Assembly: GCF_000373145.1 (NCBI RefSeq)
Contig: NZ_KB890603.1
Span: 1-64,000 of the forward strand
Direction of reading: 5' to 3'
Length of the DNA stretch: 64,000 bases
DNA from: Thermus oshimai DSM 12092
Lineage (GTDB): Bacteria > Deinococcota > Deinococci > Deinococcales > Thermaceae
This document shows, piece after piece, positions 8,335-18,628 of this stretch (position 1 is its first letter; each line of letters opens with the position of its first letter). A program made the position numbers and the translations under genes. The notes below the pieces were generated by a model. That model saw only the letters and a program-made list of their open reading frames with translations. It had not been told where the DNA came from and did no database searches.

Positions 8335-9476
8335 CCCGCATCTTCCGCAAAGAGCTTTTGCAGGTGTTCCGGGACCGGAAGCTCGTCTTCTCCACCCTGG
8401 TGCTTCCCGTGCTCCTGATGCCGGTCTTTGCCTTTGGCCCCACCCTCTTCTTCTCCCGCATCCTGGAGCGAAGCGCAAAGGAGGTGCAGGAGGTGGCGGC
8501 GCGGGGGCTTCCCCAAGAGGCCCTCCAGGCCCTTGAGGCCCAGGGGCTCAAGCCCGTGCCCGTGGAGGACCCAAGGGGGGCGGTGGAGAAGGGGGCCTAC
8601 CCCGCGGGGGTGGAGTACGGAGGGGGGGCCTACCGGGTCTACGGCCGCCTGGCCGGGGGGCCCGGGGAGGGCCAGGTGGCGGTGGGGAAGGTGGAAAAGG
8701 CCCTGGCCCTTTTGAAGGAGGAGGCGGTGGCCGAAGCCCTAAAGGCCAAGGGGGTGCCCCTGGAGGTCCTCACCCCCTTCCGGGTGGAGGTGGTGGACGC
8801 TTCCCCGGAGAGGGAGCGGGCCGCGGGGCTTCTCGGCTTCCTCCTCCCCTTCTTCCTGGTGATCTTCATCCTCTCGGGGGGGCAGGTGGTGGCGGTGGAC
8901 GCCACCGCCGGGGAGAAGGAGAAGGGCACCCTCGAGGCCCTCCTCTCTGCCCCCGTGCCCCTCCCCCACCTGGCCCTAGGCAAGGCCCTGGCCACGGTGG
9001 CCATGGCCCTCCTCTCGGGCTCCGCCGGGCTTTTGGGCCTGGCCTTGGGGGGGCTCTTAAGCGGAAGGCTGGAAGGGGCGATGGAGCTAGGGGGGCGGGT
9101 GGCCCTGACGGGCGGGGAGTTTCTGGCCCTCTTCGTCACCGGCTTCCTCCTGGCCCTCTTCATGGGGGCGGTGATGGTGGCCCTGGGGCTTTACGCCCGG
9201 AGCTTCAAGGAGGCCCAAAGCTACATGGCCCCCCTGCAGCTCCTCGTCCTCTTCCCCCTGCTCTTCCTCCAGTTCAGGGGCTTTTTCACCCTCGAGGCCT
9301 GGCACCACCTCGTCCCCGTGCTCAACGTGGCCCTCCTCATGGACGGGCTCTTCCGGGGGCAGGCGGAGCCCTTGAGCCTGGCCCTCACCTGGGGCTCCAC
9401 CCTGGTGTACGCGGCCCTGGCCTTCCTCCTGGCGGTGGGGGTCTTCCGCCGGGAGGAGGTGGTGTTCCGAAACTGA
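8322..9476 (+). CDS. ABC-2 type transporter permease (NatB-like)
   Basis: A 384-aa permease partner of the preceding ATPase. One N-terminal membrane helix ([17 protein letters not shown]) is followed by a large extracytoplasmic loop (about residues 65-180) and a C-terminal group of about five helices starting [18 protein letters not shown]. The conserved ABC-2 segment [17 protein letters not shown] lies after the second helix. This topology matches NatB-like permeases. The ATG at 8322 was chosen because it is preceded by GGAAGG and gives the family N-terminus [16 protein letters not shown]. Confidence 0.88.
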   Translation: METVTRIFRKELLQVFRDRKLVFSTLVLPVLLMPVFAFGPTLFFSRILERSAKEVQEVAARGLPQEALQALEAQGLKPVPVEDPRGAVEKGAYPAGVEYGGGAYRVYGRLAGGPGEGQVAVGKVEKALALLKEEAVAEALKAKGVPLEVLTPFRVEVVDASPERERAAGLLGFLLPFFLVIFILSGGQVVAVDATAGEKEKGTLEALLSAPVPLPHLALGKALATVAMALLSGSAGLLGLALGGLLSGRLEGAMELGGRVALTGGEFLALFVTGFLLALFMGAVMVALGLYARSFKEAQSYMAPLQLLVLFPLLFLQFRGFFTLEAWHHLVPVLNVALLMDGLFRGQAEPLSLALTWGSTLVYAALAFLLAVGVFRREEVVFRN

Positions 9477-9486
9477 AGGAGGCGGT

Positions 9487-10347
9487 ATGGAGATCAAAGA
9501 GGTTCGGGCGTGGCGGACCAGCGGCTTTTTGGGGTTAGGGGCTCTCCTCCTCGGGCTTTTCTGGGCGGGGTGGGCCCTGAAGGAGGGGTCGGCGGAGCGC
9601 GAGGCGCTTTATCTTTTTCACCTCATCGGGGGCCTCCTCCTCGCGGGCCTCGCCGGGGCGGGGCTCATCACCGTCCAGCCCAACGAGGCCCGGGTCCTGA
9701 CCTTCCTGGGGCGGTACGTGGGGAGCGTGCGGGAGGCGGGGTTCCACTACGTGAACCCCTTCACGGTGAAAAAGCGGGTCTCCTTGAGGGTGCACAACTT
9801 CAACTCCGACCGGCTCAAGGTGAACGACGCCCACGGCAACCCCATTGAGATCGCCGCGGTGGTGGCCTGGCGGGTGGTGGACTCGGCCAAGGCCCTCTTC
9901 CAGGTGGAGGACTACGCCAGCTTCGTGGCCATCCAGTCCGAAACCGCCCTAAGGGCCCTGGCGAGCCGTTACCCCTACGACGGGGAGGAGAAGTCCTTAA
10001 GGGGCAACCCCGAGGAGCTGGCGGAGGAGCTAAAGGGAGAGGTGGAAGCGCGGCTCAAGGTGGCGGGGGTGGAGGTCTTGGAGGCCCGGCTCACCCACCT
10101 GGCCTACGCCCCCGAGGTGGCCCAGGCCATGCTCCGCCGCCAGCAGGCCCAGGCGGTGGTGGCCGCCCGGAAGCTCATCGTGGAGGCCGCGGTGGGGATG
10201 GTGAAGGAGGCCCTTATGGGCCTCGAGGCCGAGGGCATCGCCCTGGACGAGGAACGAAAAGCGGCCATGGTGAACAACCTCATGGTGGCCCTGGTCTCCG
10301 AGGCCCAGGCCCAGCCGGTGATCAACGCCGGCACCCTTTACACCTGA
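9487..10347 (+). CDS. SPFH/band-7 domain membrane protein
   Basis: A 286-aa protein with two N-terminal hydrophobic segments (residues 12-60), then an SPFH/band-7 domain from about residue 68 ([17 protein letters not shown]) containing [19 protein letters not shown], and a C-terminal helical stretch rich in A, E and K. Members form oligomeric membrane scaffolds like stomatin or HflK/C. The start follows GGAGGCGGT. Its stop codon shares one base with the start of a small ribbon-helix-helix gene, so the two are coupled. No associated protease gene is visible. Confidence 0.9.
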   Translation: MEIKEVRAWRTSGFLGLGALLLGLFWAGWALKEGSAEREALYLFHLIGGLLLAGLAGAGLITVQPNEARVLTFLGRYVGSVREAGFHYVNPFTVKKRVSLRVHNFNSDRLKVNDAHGNPIEIAAVVAWRVVDSAKALFQVEDYASFVAIQSETALRALASRYPYDGEEKSLRGNPEELAEELKGEVEARLKVAGVEVLEARLTHLAYAPEVAQAMLRRQQAQAVVAARKLIVEAAVGMVKEALMGLEAEGIALDEERKAAMVNNLMVALVSEAQAQPVINAGTLYT

Positions 10348-10532
10348 TGGGCGAAAGGGGGCGGGAAAAGAAAGCCTTCTTGCTCCGGCTGGACCCCAGG
10401 CTCTACCGGGTTCTGGAGAAGTGGGCCCAGGACGAGCTGAGGAGCGTGAACGCCCAGATCGAATACCTCCTGAAGGAGGCCGCGAAGCGGGCGGGGCGTT
10501 GGAAGGATGCGGATGAACCCCAGGAACCCTAG
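10347..10532 (+). CDS. Ribbon-helix-helix (Arc/MetJ-type) small protein
   Basis: A 61-aa protein. [38 protein letters not shown] fits the Arc-type fold: a beta strand with basic residues followed by two helices, with the [10 protein letters not shown] second helix conserved in Arc-type proteins. It starts within the stop of the SPFH gene (TGATG), which suggests a functional link. It could autoregulate the pair or bind elsewhere; nothing shows which. Confidence 0.75.
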   Translation: MGERGREKKAFLLRLDPRLYRVLEKWAQDELRSVNAQIEYLLKEAAKRAGRWKDADEPQEP

Positions 10533-10559
10533 GCCCCTCCTCGCCTGGAAGGAGACACG

Positions 10560-11375
10560 ATGAAAGCGCTCTACTGGACCTTCGGCCTCTCCTGGTCTTT
10601 GGCCCTTCTCTTCTGGCTTTGGGGTGGGGGGGTGGGCACCCCCGCCTACATCGCCTTCAGCGCAGCCTACATGTGGGTTCCGGGCCTGGTGGCCCTCTAC
10701 TTCAGCAGGAAGGAGGGGCTCCGCCTGCCCCTCGCCCTCAAGCCCAACCGCCACTGGCTCTTCGCCTGGCTCTTCCCCGTGGGGCTCACCCTCTTTTCCA
10801 TCCCCTTAACCCTTCCCCTCGCCCCCTGGCGGGGGGCAGAGGCCCTGAAGGCCACCCTCCCCAAAGAAGCCCTGGCCATCCCCGAAGGCGCCCTCCTCTG
10901 GATGGCGTTCTTGGGGGGCATCCTGGGGGGGCTCCTGGCAGGGGCCACGGTGAACCTCCTCTTCGCCCTGGGGGAGGAGCTCATGTGGCGGGGGTACCTG
11001 TGGGCGCGTTTAAAGCCCAAAGGGTTCTGGCCCGCCTCTTTGGAAATCGGCCTCGTCTGGGGGCTCTGGCACGCCCCCCTCGTTCTCATGGGGCACAACT
11101 ACCCGAACACCCCCATCCTGGGCGTGGGGGCCATGACCCTCTTCACCCTCCTCCTCACCCCCGCCCTCCTCTACGTCCGGGAAAAGGGGGGAAGCCTTCT
11201 CGCCCCGGCCCTCCTCCACGGAACCTTAAACGGGGTGGCGGGGCTTTCCCTCCTCCCCTTTGAAAGGACCCACGACCTCCTGGTGGGGGTCCTGGGCCTG
11301 CCCGGGTTCTTCCTCCTGGCCCTTTTCAACCTTTGGTTGAGGCGGAGCGTTGACAGGGAGGGCGCAGGCCCCTAG
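10560..11375 (+). CDS. CPBP-family intramembrane glutamic protease
   Basis: A 271-aa polytopic protein with about seven hydrophobic segments. The CPBP/Abi signature is clear: motif 1 ALGEELMWRGYLW (EExxxR), motif 2 GLVWGLWHAP (the FxxxH-like histidine) and motif 3 LLHGTLNG (HxxxN/B). Relatives are CAAX-type proteases or bacteriocin-immunity proteins; the substrate is unknown. The ATG is preceded by GGAAGGAG. The downstream lysJ promoter -35 lies inside the last codons of this gene. Confidence 0.88.
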   Translation: MKALYWTFGLSWSLALLFWLWGGGVGTPAYIAFSAAYMWVPGLVALYFSRKEGLRLPLALKPNRHWLFAWLFPVGLTLFSIPLTLPLAPWRGAEALKATLPKEALAIPEGALLWMAFLGGILGGLLAGATVNLLFALGEELMWRGYLWARLKPKGFWPASLEIGLVWGLWHAPLVLMGHNYPNTPILGVGAMTLFTLLLTPALLYVREKGGSLLAPALLHGTLNGVAGLSLLPFERTHDLLVGVLGLPGFFLLALFNLWLRRSVDREGAGP

Positions 11376-11378
11376 GCT
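11350..11378 (+). promoter_or_regulatory. Promoter of the lysJ operon
   Basis: A near-consensus -35 TTGACA (11350-11355) and -10 TAGGCT (11373-11378) are separated by exactly 17 bases. The predicted start of transcription near 11385 leaves a leader of about 90 bases before lysJ. Confidence 0.75.
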
Positions 11379-11386
11379 TAGAGGAG

Positions 11387-11460
11387 ATGAGCGCCCGGGG
11401 CAAAACCTAGAGCCCGCCTGGGAAGCCGAAGCTTCCCGGGCAGGCCCCGGGGCTTTTCTT
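11387..11460 (+). promoter_or_regulatory. Possible attenuator: 7-residue leader ORF plus alternative hairpins before lysJ
   Basis: A mini-ORF (11387-11410) encodes MSARGKT, with an Arg and a Lys codon, starting at or just after the predicted transcript start. It is followed by a strong stem GGGAAGC/GCTTCCC closed by CGAA (11416-11441), and an overlapping CCCGGG-CAGGC-CCCGGG stem (11435-11451) ending in TTTTCTTT. The two stems share bases and are mutually exclusive, as in a transcription attenuator. Confidence 0.45.
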
Positions 11461-11474
11461 TATAGGGAGGGGCC

Positions 11475-12659
11475 ATGAACGTCACCCTGGAGAACTGGCG
11501 GGCGCTTCTTGAGGCGGAAAAGGAGCTGGACACCGGGGTCTACACCAAGCACGACCTTCTCCTGGTGCGGGGGGAAGGGGCTAAGGTGTGGGATGCGGAG
11601 GGGAACGAGTACATAGACTGCGTGGGGGGGTACGGGGTGGCCAACCTGGGCCACAGCAACCCCGAGGTGGTGGAGGCGGTGAAGCGCCAGGCCGAGCTCC
11701 TCCTCTCCATGCCCCAAACCCTGCCCACCCCCACCCGGGGGGAGTTCTACCGCACCCTGGTCTCCATCCTGCCCCCCGAGCTCAACCGGGTCTTCCCGGT
11801 GAACTCGGGCACGGAGGCCAACGAGGCCGCCCTCAAGTTCGCCCGGGCCTACACGGGAAGGAAGAAGTTCGTGGCCGCCATGCGGGGCTTCTCGGGCAGG
11901 ACCATGGGGAGCCTCTCCGTCACCTGGGAGCCCAAGTACCGGGAGCCTTTTATGCCCCTGGTGGAGCCCGTGGAGTTCATCCCCTACAACGATGTGGAGG
12001 CCCTGGAAAGGGCGGTGGACGGGGAGACGGCCGCGGTGATCCTGGAGCCCGTCCAGGGGGAAGGGGGGGTGCGCCCCGCCACCTTGGAGTTCCTAAAGGC
12101 GGCCCGGGAGATCACCCAAGAGCGGGGGGCCCTCCTCATCCTGGACGAGATCCAGACCGGCATGGGGCGCACCGGGCGGCGCTTCGCCTTTGAGCACTAC
12201 GGCATCGTGCCCGACATCCTCACCCTGGCCAAGGCCCTAGGGGGCGGGGTGCCCCTGGGGGCTGCGGTGATGCGGGCGGAGGTGGCCCAGGCCATGCCCA
12301 AGGGCGGGCACGGCACCACCTTCGGGGGGAACCCCCTGGCCATGGCCGCGGGGGTGGCCGCCATTCGCTACCTGGAGCGCACCCGGCTTTGGGAACGGGC
12401 GGCGGAGCTTGGGCCCTGGTTTATGGACGAGCTCCGCAAGATCCCCTCCCCCAAGATCCGGGAGGTGCGGGGCCTGGGGCTCATGGTGGGCCTCGAGCTC
12501 AAGGAGAAGGCCGCCCCCTACATTGAGCGCCTGGAGAAGGAGCACCGGGTCCTCACCCTGCAGGCGGGGCCCACGGTCATCCGCTTCCTCCCCCCGCTGG
12601 TGATAGAGAGGGAAGACCTGGCGCGGGTGGTGGAGGCGGTGCGGGCGGTGCTAAGCTAA
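11475..12659 (+). CDS. lysJ: LysW-gamma-L-lysine/ornithine aminotransferase (LysJ)
   Basis: A 394-aa PLP-dependent class III aminotransferase of the LysW carrier-protein (alpha-aminoadipate) lysine pathway. It converts LysW-bound aminoadipate semialdehyde to LysW-lysine, and may also act in the ornithine branch. Visible features are the PLP phosphate contact [15 protein letters not shown], the aspartate motif [14 protein letters not shown] and the Schiff-base lysine in [13 protein letters not shown]. The protein is very similar from end to end to recalled T. thermophilus LysJ. The ATG follows GGGAGGGG. Confidence 0.95.
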   Translation: MNVTLENWRALLEAEKELDTGVYTKHDLLLVRGEGAKVWDAEGNEYIDCVGGYGVANLGHSNPEVVEAVKRQAELLLSMPQTLPTPTRGEFYRTLVSILPPELNRVFPVNSGTEANEAALKFARAYTGRKKFVAAMRGFSGRTMGSLSVTWEPKYREPFMPLVEPVEFIPYNDVEALERAVDGETAAVILEPVQGEGGVRPATLEFLKAAREITQERGALLILDEIQTGMGRTGRRFAFEHYGIVPDILTLAKALGGGVPLGAAVMRAEVAQAMPKGGHGTTFGGNPLAMAAGVAAIRYLERTRLWERAAELGPWFMDELRKIPSPKIREVRGLGLMVGLELKEKAAPYIERLEKEHRVLTLQAGPTVIRFLPPLVIEREDLARVVEAVRAVLS

Positions 12660-12663
12660 GAAG

Positions 12664-12863
12664 ATGAGGCGCCGCTACCGGGTCCTTTTGGAAAGGGACG
12701 AAGAAGGCTATCTGGTGGCCCACGTGCCCGAACTCCAGGCCCACACCCAGGCAAAGAGCTGGGAAGAGCTCCTAAAGCGGTTGGAGGAGGCGGTGGCCGT
12801 CTCCTTGGACGAGGAAAACATTCAGCTTTTGGGCCTGGAAGGGGAGCTGGTGATCGAAGCGGC

Positions 12864-12867
<4 letters not shown>
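12664..12867 (+). CDS. hicB: HicB-family antitoxin
   Basis: A 67-aa protein with the HicB N-terminal partial RNase-H-like fold: YRVLLERDEEGYLVAHVPELQAHTQAKSWEELLKRLEEAV, with the usual strand-strand-helix order. There is no obvious C-terminal DNA-binding extension, so it is a short HicB. It lies 4 bases after lysJ, and its TGA overlaps the GTG of hicA. In this family HicB neutralises the HicA ribonuclease. Confidence 0.85.
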
Positions 12868-14139
<1,272 letters not shown>

Positions 14140-14179
14140 ATGCCCCTCCTTCCGCCCCGACCTCGGCTAAACTGAGGCC

Positions 14180-15772
14180 GTGGGGTTTATTTTGGCTTTC
14201 TTGGTTGTTCTGGGATTCCTGGGCTTATTCCCGCCCACCGCCCCCTTCAGCGAGCTCTGGGTGGAGCCCCTGGTGGCCCTCCTGGCGGGGGGGTACCTCC
14301 TGCGCCACAGGGCTCCGGTCTGGGGCGGGGCCGTGCTCGGGTTCGGCCTGGGGGACCTCCTATGGAGCCTGGAAGAACTCCGAGGAGAGGAGGGGAACCC
14401 CCTCTTGGAGCTCCCCTACTTTCTGGGGTACGCCCTCCTCACCCTGGCCCTTTTAAGCCTGCCGGGAAAGCCTGTCCGGTGCACCCGGGCCCTCCTGCCC
14501 CTGGCCTTGGGGGGCCTTTACGGGGCCATGGTCCCTGGGGGGGTGGACCGGGTGTACGCCCTCTGGGACGCCCTCCTCCTCCTCCTCTTCCTGCCCCGGG
14601 CGGAACGGCTCCTCCAGGAGATGAACCTCAAGGAGGCCCTGGTCCTGGTGGGGCTCCTCCTCTTCCTGGTGGCCGATCTGGCCTACGTGGTCCTGGAGGC
14701 CCAAGGGGGGTACCCCACGGGCCACCCCGTGCACCTCCTATGGGGTCTGGCCTACCTCTTCTTCGCCCTGGGGCTTGGGCCTGTGGCCCTCCCGTCCTTC
14801 CTGGGACCGGGGCTGGCCTTCTTCGGGGTTTGGGCCATGCCGGCCACCCTCCTGGGAGACCCTAGCCCCTTAGGCCTCCGCCTCCTGGCCCTGTACGGGG
14901 CCTTGGTGGGGGGGCTTGGCCTCCTCTACGCGGGCTACCTAGAGAGGAAGCGGATTACCGCGCGGCAGGCGCGCTGGGGGCATTTCCTGGAACGCCTGAA
15001 CCGCCTAAGCCCCCGGGTCACCCAGACCCTGAGCCCGGAGGCCCTCCTCCTGGAGGCCCTGGAGGCGGCCCGGGAGCTCTGGCCGGAGGCGGTGGGCCTC
15101 GAGGTGCGGGCCCGCCGGGGGCTGGTGGGGGAAAGGACCCCCCACGCGGTGCCCATCCCCATGAACGGGGACGCGGCCTTCCTCTACTTCCAAACCCCCT
15201 CCGCCGAGGACTTCCCCGGGGCCTTGGCCCTTCTCGGGGAACGGATCCGCCAGGTGCTCCGGCAGATGGAATGGGGGGCCATGGCCCTCCAAGACCCCCT
15301 CACCGGCCTCTGGAACCGGCGGGGCCTGGAGCTGGAGCTCCCCAAGCTTCTGGCCCTGGCCTCGCGCTACGCCGCCCCGGTGAGCGTGGCCTTTTTGGAC
15401 ATCGACCGCTTCAAAAGCGTGAACGACGCCTACGGCCACCCCGTGGGGGACGAGGTCCTGAGGCGGCTTGGAGCCATCGTCCAGGCCAGCGTCCGCCGGG
15501 AGGACCTGGCCGTGCGCTATGGGGGGGAGGAGTTCCTCCTGGTCCTCTACGGGGCAGACCTGGAGGCCGCCCGGGAGGTGGTGGAGCGGATCCGCGCCCG
15601 CTTTAGGGGGGAGGCCATCCCCCCCATCCCCCACCCCCTCACCCTCTCCGCGGGGGTGGCCGGGGGAAAGGTGCCGAAGAGCCTGGAGGAGCTGGAGGAC
15701 TGGATCCTGAAGGCCGACTTCGCCCTTCTCAGGGCCAAGGAAGCGGGGCGGAACCGGGTGACCTTCGCCTAA
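14180..15772 (+). CDS. Membrane-bound diguanylate cyclase (GGDEF)
   Basis: A 530-aa protein. About eight hydrophobic segments occupy residues 1-255 (an uncharacterised membrane sensor), a linker of about 100 residues follows, and a GGDEF domain covers about 365-530. The active site is GGEEF, with the substrate motif DIDRFKSVNDAYGHPVGDEVL upstream. An RxxD inhibitory site (RRED) sits five residues before GGEEF, so the enzyme should be feedback-inhibited by c-di-GMP. GTG start. It acts alone; no EAL or PilZ neighbour. Confidence 0.93.
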   Translation: MGFILAFLVVLGFLGLFPPTAPFSELWVEPLVALLAGGYLLRHRAPVWGGAVLGFGLGDLLWSLEELRGEEGNPLLELPYFLGYALLTLALLSLPGKPVRCTRALLPLALGGLYGAMVPGGVDRVYALWDALLLLLFLPRAERLLQEMNLKEALVLVGLLLFLVADLAYVVLEAQGGYPTGHPVHLLWGLAYLFFALGLGPVALPSFLGPGLAFFGVWAMPATLLGDPSPLGLRLLALYGALVGGLGLLYAGYLERKRITARQARWGHFLERLNRLSPRVTQTLSPEALLLEALEAARELWPEAVGLEVRARRGLVGERTPHAVPIPMNGDAAFLYFQTPSAEDFPGALALLGERIRQVLRQMEWGAMALQDPLTGLWNRRGLELELPKLLALASRYAAPVSVAFLDIDRFKSVNDAYGHPVGDEVLRRLGAIVQASVRREDLAVRYGGEEFLLVLYGADLEAAREVVERIRARFRGEAIPPIPHPLTLSAGVAGGKVPKSLEELEDWILKADFALLRAKEAGRNRVTFA

Positions 15773-15773
15773 A

Positions 15774-15801
15774 CCCCATCCCGGCGCGCGCCGGGATGGG
15801 G
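15774..15801. terminator. Bidirectional terminator hairpin
   Basis: A perfect inverted repeat CCCCATCCCGGCG/CGCCGGGATGGGG with a 2-base loop lies between the convergent diguanylate cyclase and DUF1641 genes. It lacks a long T run but is placed to end both transcripts. Confidence 0.75.
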
Positions 15802-15804
15802 GCT

Positions 15805-16404
15805 TTAGCGCTTGGGCATCATCTTGGCCATGAGGGCCTCGAGGGCCTTCATCTCCTCGTTCATGTGCCCGAAGGCCCGGCCCAGGGCCTTGAGGAGGAG
15901 GAAGAGGACCCCCAAGGCCTTCTGCACCTCGGGGTCGGAAAGCTGGCGCAAAAGCCCCGCCAGGCCCACCTTGGGTGGGTCCCGCAGGACCTCGGGGGTG
16001 AAGGTCTCGGAAAGCCCCTTCTGCAAAGCCCCCGCCATCATCCCCACCGCCGCGGGCTCAATGCGGGAGAGGATGTCCAAGACGTTGGCCCCGTGGGAGA
16101 GGAGGCGAAGGACCTGGGGCTCCATGAGCATCCCCAGGCCCTCCCCAAAGTTCTCCGAAAGGTGCCCGAGGAAAGCCAAAGCCCCCGAGCGCTCCAGCTT
16201 CTCCAGGGTCTCCGCCAGCTTCTCCAAGGCCTCCGCCTGGTCCAGGAAGCGGGCCAAGAGGGAAACCAGCTGGAGGTTCTTGGGGTCCAAGAGGAGGCCC
16301 AGGTTCTCCGAAAGGGTCTCCCCCACCCCCACCTGGGCCATCAGCCCCAGGCCGCTTTTCTCCAGGACCTCTTCAATCCGGCTCAGCCGTTCCTCTACCG
16401 TCAT
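15805..16404 (-). CDS. DUF1641 protein
   Basis: A 199-aa mostly helical protein without signal peptide or membrane helix. It fits DUF1641 proteins, including the central repeated LEKLAETLEKLERSGALAFLGHL and a conserved GLAGLLRQLSDPEVQKALGVLF stretch. In many bacteria DUF1641 genes neighbour sulfide:quinone-oxidoreductase-like or formate-dehydrogenase genes, as here (9 bases after the flavoprotein gene). Its biochemical role is not established; a membrane-docking or assembly role is a guess from context. Confidence 0.8.
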   Translation of the reverse strand: MTVEERLSRIEEVLEKSGLGLMAQVGVGETLSENLGLLLDPKNLQLVSLLARFLDQAEALEKLAETLEKLERSGALAFLGHLSENFGEGLGMLMEPQVLRLLSHGANVLDILSRIEPAAVGMMAGALQKGLSETFTPEVLRDPPKVGLAGLLRQLSDPEVQKALGVLFLLLKALGRAFGHMNEEMKALEALMAKMMPKR

Positions 16405-16413
16405 GGCCGCCTC

Positions 16414-17550
16414 CTACTCGATGAGGGTGGAGAACCAGAAGCCCTCAAAGAGCATCTTGGTCACCCGCACCCACTTGCCCACGGCCATCACGCCGCAGGA
16501 GGGCATGCCCGTGCCCGAAAGCACCCGGTCAAAGGAGCACTGGGGCAGGAGGGCGTTGTCGCCGAAGTCCATGATGCACATGGCCACGGGGTTGAAAGGC
16601 TCCCCGATGTAGGCCCCCTTGAGGTCCGAGGCGATGACCCCCGCCACGTACTCCCCCTGGAAGTGGGCCACCACTCCCGCCGGGGGCAGCATGAGGGCCG
16701 GGTTCACCGTGTCCCCGATGACGAAAACGTTGGGGTACTTGGCCGAGCGGAAGGTGGCCCGGTCCACCTCGGGGAACCCGTTCGGGCCCGCCAGGGGGCT
16801 TTCCCGCACCACCCGGTTGGGGGCGAAGGGCGGGGTGAGGATGAGGAGGTCGTAGGCAAGCTCCCGGCCGTCCTTGGCCCGCACCTTCCCGCCCTCAAAG
16901 GCCACGGGCTCAAACTCCCCGTGGAAGACGATCCCCTTGGAGCGGAGGATCTCCATCACCTTGCCGGAGATCACCGGCCCCATCCCCGCAAGGGGCATGG
17001 GGTTCAGGTGGAAGACCTCCACCGTGCTCCTGTCCCGGACCCCCTTGACCTTCAGGGCGAACTCCACCTGGCCCGCCACCTCGTAGGGCGCGGGCGGGCA
17101 GGGGTAGTAGGGGGAGGAAACCCCCACCACCACCTTCCCTCCCTTAAAGCCCTTCAGGACCTCCCGCAGGCGAAGAGCCCCCCCCAGGCTCCAGGGGGCA
17201 TGGCCGTCGGGGGCGGGGGAAGGGAGGGGCTCCGCCCCCAGGGAAACCACCAGGTAATCGTAGGAAAGCTCCCCGGCGCTGGTCTTCACCCGGTTTTGGG
17301 CCGGGTCCAGGGCCTCCACCGTGGCCTGGAGGTAGCGGATCCCCCGCTTTTCCAGGTTGGCCAGGGGGCGGCGGACCTGCTCCGGCTCCCGCATGCCGAA
17401 GGCCACCCAGGGGTAGGCGGGCATGAACTCGTGGTGGGTGTTCCGGTCCACCAGGGTGACCTCCACCGCCTCACCCAGGAGCTTCTTCACCTTGTTGGCC
17501 GCCACCAGGCCACCCGAGCCGCCGCCTAGGACCAAAACCTTGGTCGCCAT
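16414..17550 (-). CDS. sqr: Sulfide:quinone oxidoreductase-like FAD flavoprotein
   Basis: A 378-aa pyridine-nucleotide-disulfide-fold flavoprotein. The FAD-binding glycine motif GGGSGGLVAANK is at the N-terminus, with VTLVDRNTHHEFMPAYPW typical of SQR, then YDYLVVSLGAEP and a second FAD contact NVFVIGDTVNP. Cysteines lie at PYYPCPPAPYE and near the C-terminus (QCSFDR and PSCGVMAVGKW), a pattern compatible with sulfide chemistry. The product would be quinol plus sulfane sulfur. An upstream palindrome suggests regulation. Confidence 0.82.
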   Translation of the reverse strand: MATKVLVLGGGSGGLVAANKVKKLLGEAVEVTLVDRNTHHEFMPAYPWVAFGMREPEQVRRPLANLEKRGIRYLQATVEALDPAQNRVKTSAGELSYDYLVVSLGAEPLPSPAPDGHAPWSLGGALRLREVLKGFKGGKVVVGVSSPYYPCPPAPYEVAGQVEFALKVKGVRDRSTVEVFHLNPMPLAGMGPVISGKVMEILRSKGIVFHGEFEPVAFEGGKVRAKDGRELAYDLLILTPPFAPNRVVRESPLAGPNGFPEVDRATFRSAKYPNVFVIGDTVNPALMLPPAGVVAHFQGEYVAGVIASDLKGAYIGEPFNPVAMCIMDFGDNALLPQCSFDRVLSGTGMPSCGVMAVGKWVRVTKMLFEGFWFSTLIE

Positions 17551-17562
17551 CTTCCACCTCCC

Positions 17563-17583
17563 GGGTACACCTACCGTGTACCC
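17563..17583. promoter_or_regulatory. Palindromic operator candidate upstream of sqr
   Basis: GGGTACAC and GTGTACCC form perfect 8-bp arms around CTACC, 13 bases before the flavoprotein ATG and between it and actF. The position suits a repressor or sulfide-responsive regulator of the sqr-DUF1641 pair. Confidence 0.5.
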
Positions 17584-17635
17584 CTATCCCCAGGCTAGGA
17601 GGGCAGCGCTTGTGACGGTAGGTGCAAATGACCCG

Positions 17636-18628
17636 CTAGGCGCGCAAGCGCTCCCGGAAGAGGAGGAAAAGGCCCAAGGCGGGCGGGAGGAGCCAAGCCC
17701 CTACCCCGCCCAGGGGGGGAAGCACGTACCAGGCCAGGTGGGGCAGGCGGAAAAGGGCCATCCAAAGGGCCACGGGGAAGAGGTAGCGGGCCCTTCGCTT
17801 CGGGAGGTTGGTGAGGAGGTAGAGGAAGGGGAGGAAGAACCCCCCCACCGCCCAGACGGCGGCCACCTCGTCCCAGGGGCCCTGGAGGCGTTTCAGGTAG
17901 AACTCCACCTCGTGGGGCAGGTCCCCGCCCCAGACGATGATGAGGGTGGTGGCCTCCACGTAGATCCAGATGATGGAGAGGGCCAGGAGGAGGTTGGTGT
18001 GGTTCTGGGCCTGGCCCATGAGGGCGGCATCCCCCCGCCTTGCGGCCAGGGCCACGGCCACCGCCAGGGCAAAGAGGGCCGCGGAAAGGAGGAGGATGGC
18101 CCCGAAGGAGGCGGAGTAGAAGTGGGCCTCGAGGGCCATGAAGAGGTCGTAGGAGAGGAAAGTCCCCGCGGCGAAGACCAGAGGGAGCCCCCAGGCCCCC
18201 ACCTCCGCCCGGTGCTCCCCCGGCCTAAGGCGGCTTAGGACGAAGGCGAAGAGGAGGAGGAAGGCCAGGTAGCGGAGGAGCATGAAGGGGGCGTTGAGGT
18301 AGGGCGCCCGGTGGGCCAGGATGGGGTCCAGCCCTGCCCCTGGCCGCGCCCAGGGGAAAAGCTCCGGGAGGAAAAGGAAAAAGGGGAGCCCCAAAACCCC
18401 CATGAAGGGAAGGAGCCGGGCCAGGGGGTAAAGGTGGGGCTCCAGGGGCACCCCCCAGCGGCTTCTTAGGGCGTTATGGAGGAGGAGGACCAAGAGGGCC
18501 CCCAGGGAGAGGAGGAGGAAGACCGCGAAGGGAAAGTAGGCCGCCTTGGGGGCAAAAAAGCCCAGGGTGTACAGGCCGAGGCCCAAAAGCCCCGTAAGGC
18601 CCAGCCGCGCCTCAATAGACCTCTGCAT
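17636..18628 (-). CDS. actF: Alternative complex III subunit ActF
   Basis: A 330-aa polytopic protein with about ten hydrophobic segments (for example FFAPKAAYFPFAVFLLLSLGALLVLLLHNA near the start). No cofactor motif is seen. Position at the end of the act cluster and the internal VLALAVAVALAARRGDAAL / NLLLALSIIWIYVEATT segments agree with ActF, a shortened NrfD-like quinone-module subunit of alternative complex III. It overlaps the end of actE by 17 bases. Confidence 0.85.
   Translation of the reverse strand: MQRSIEARLGLTGLLGLGLYTLGFFAPKAAYFPFAVFLLLSLGALLVLLLHNALRSRWGVPLEPHLYPLARLLPFMGVLGLPFFLFLPELFPWARPGAGLDPILAHRAPYLNAPFMLLRYLAFLLLFAFVLSRLRPGEHRAEVGAWGLPLVFAAGTFLSYDLFMALEAHFYSASFGAILLLSAALFALAVAVALAARRGDAALMGQAQNHTNLLLALSIIWIYVEATTLIIVWGGDLPHEVEFYLKRLQGPWDEVAAVWAVGGFFLPFLYLLTNLPKRRARYLFPVALWMALFRLPHLAWYVLPPLGGVGAWLLPPALGLFLLFRERLRA

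Noticed and set aside
15796-17529. 577-residue open frame opposite the DUF1641 and sqr genes
   Set aside because: Composition rich in H, L, G and P with no domain; it mirrors the two real minus-strand genes.
16414-17550. Type II NADH dehydrogenase
   Set aside because: The same fold is possible, but the HHEFMPAYPW segment, cysteines and DUF1641 neighbour favour SQR; the alternative is kept as residual doubt.
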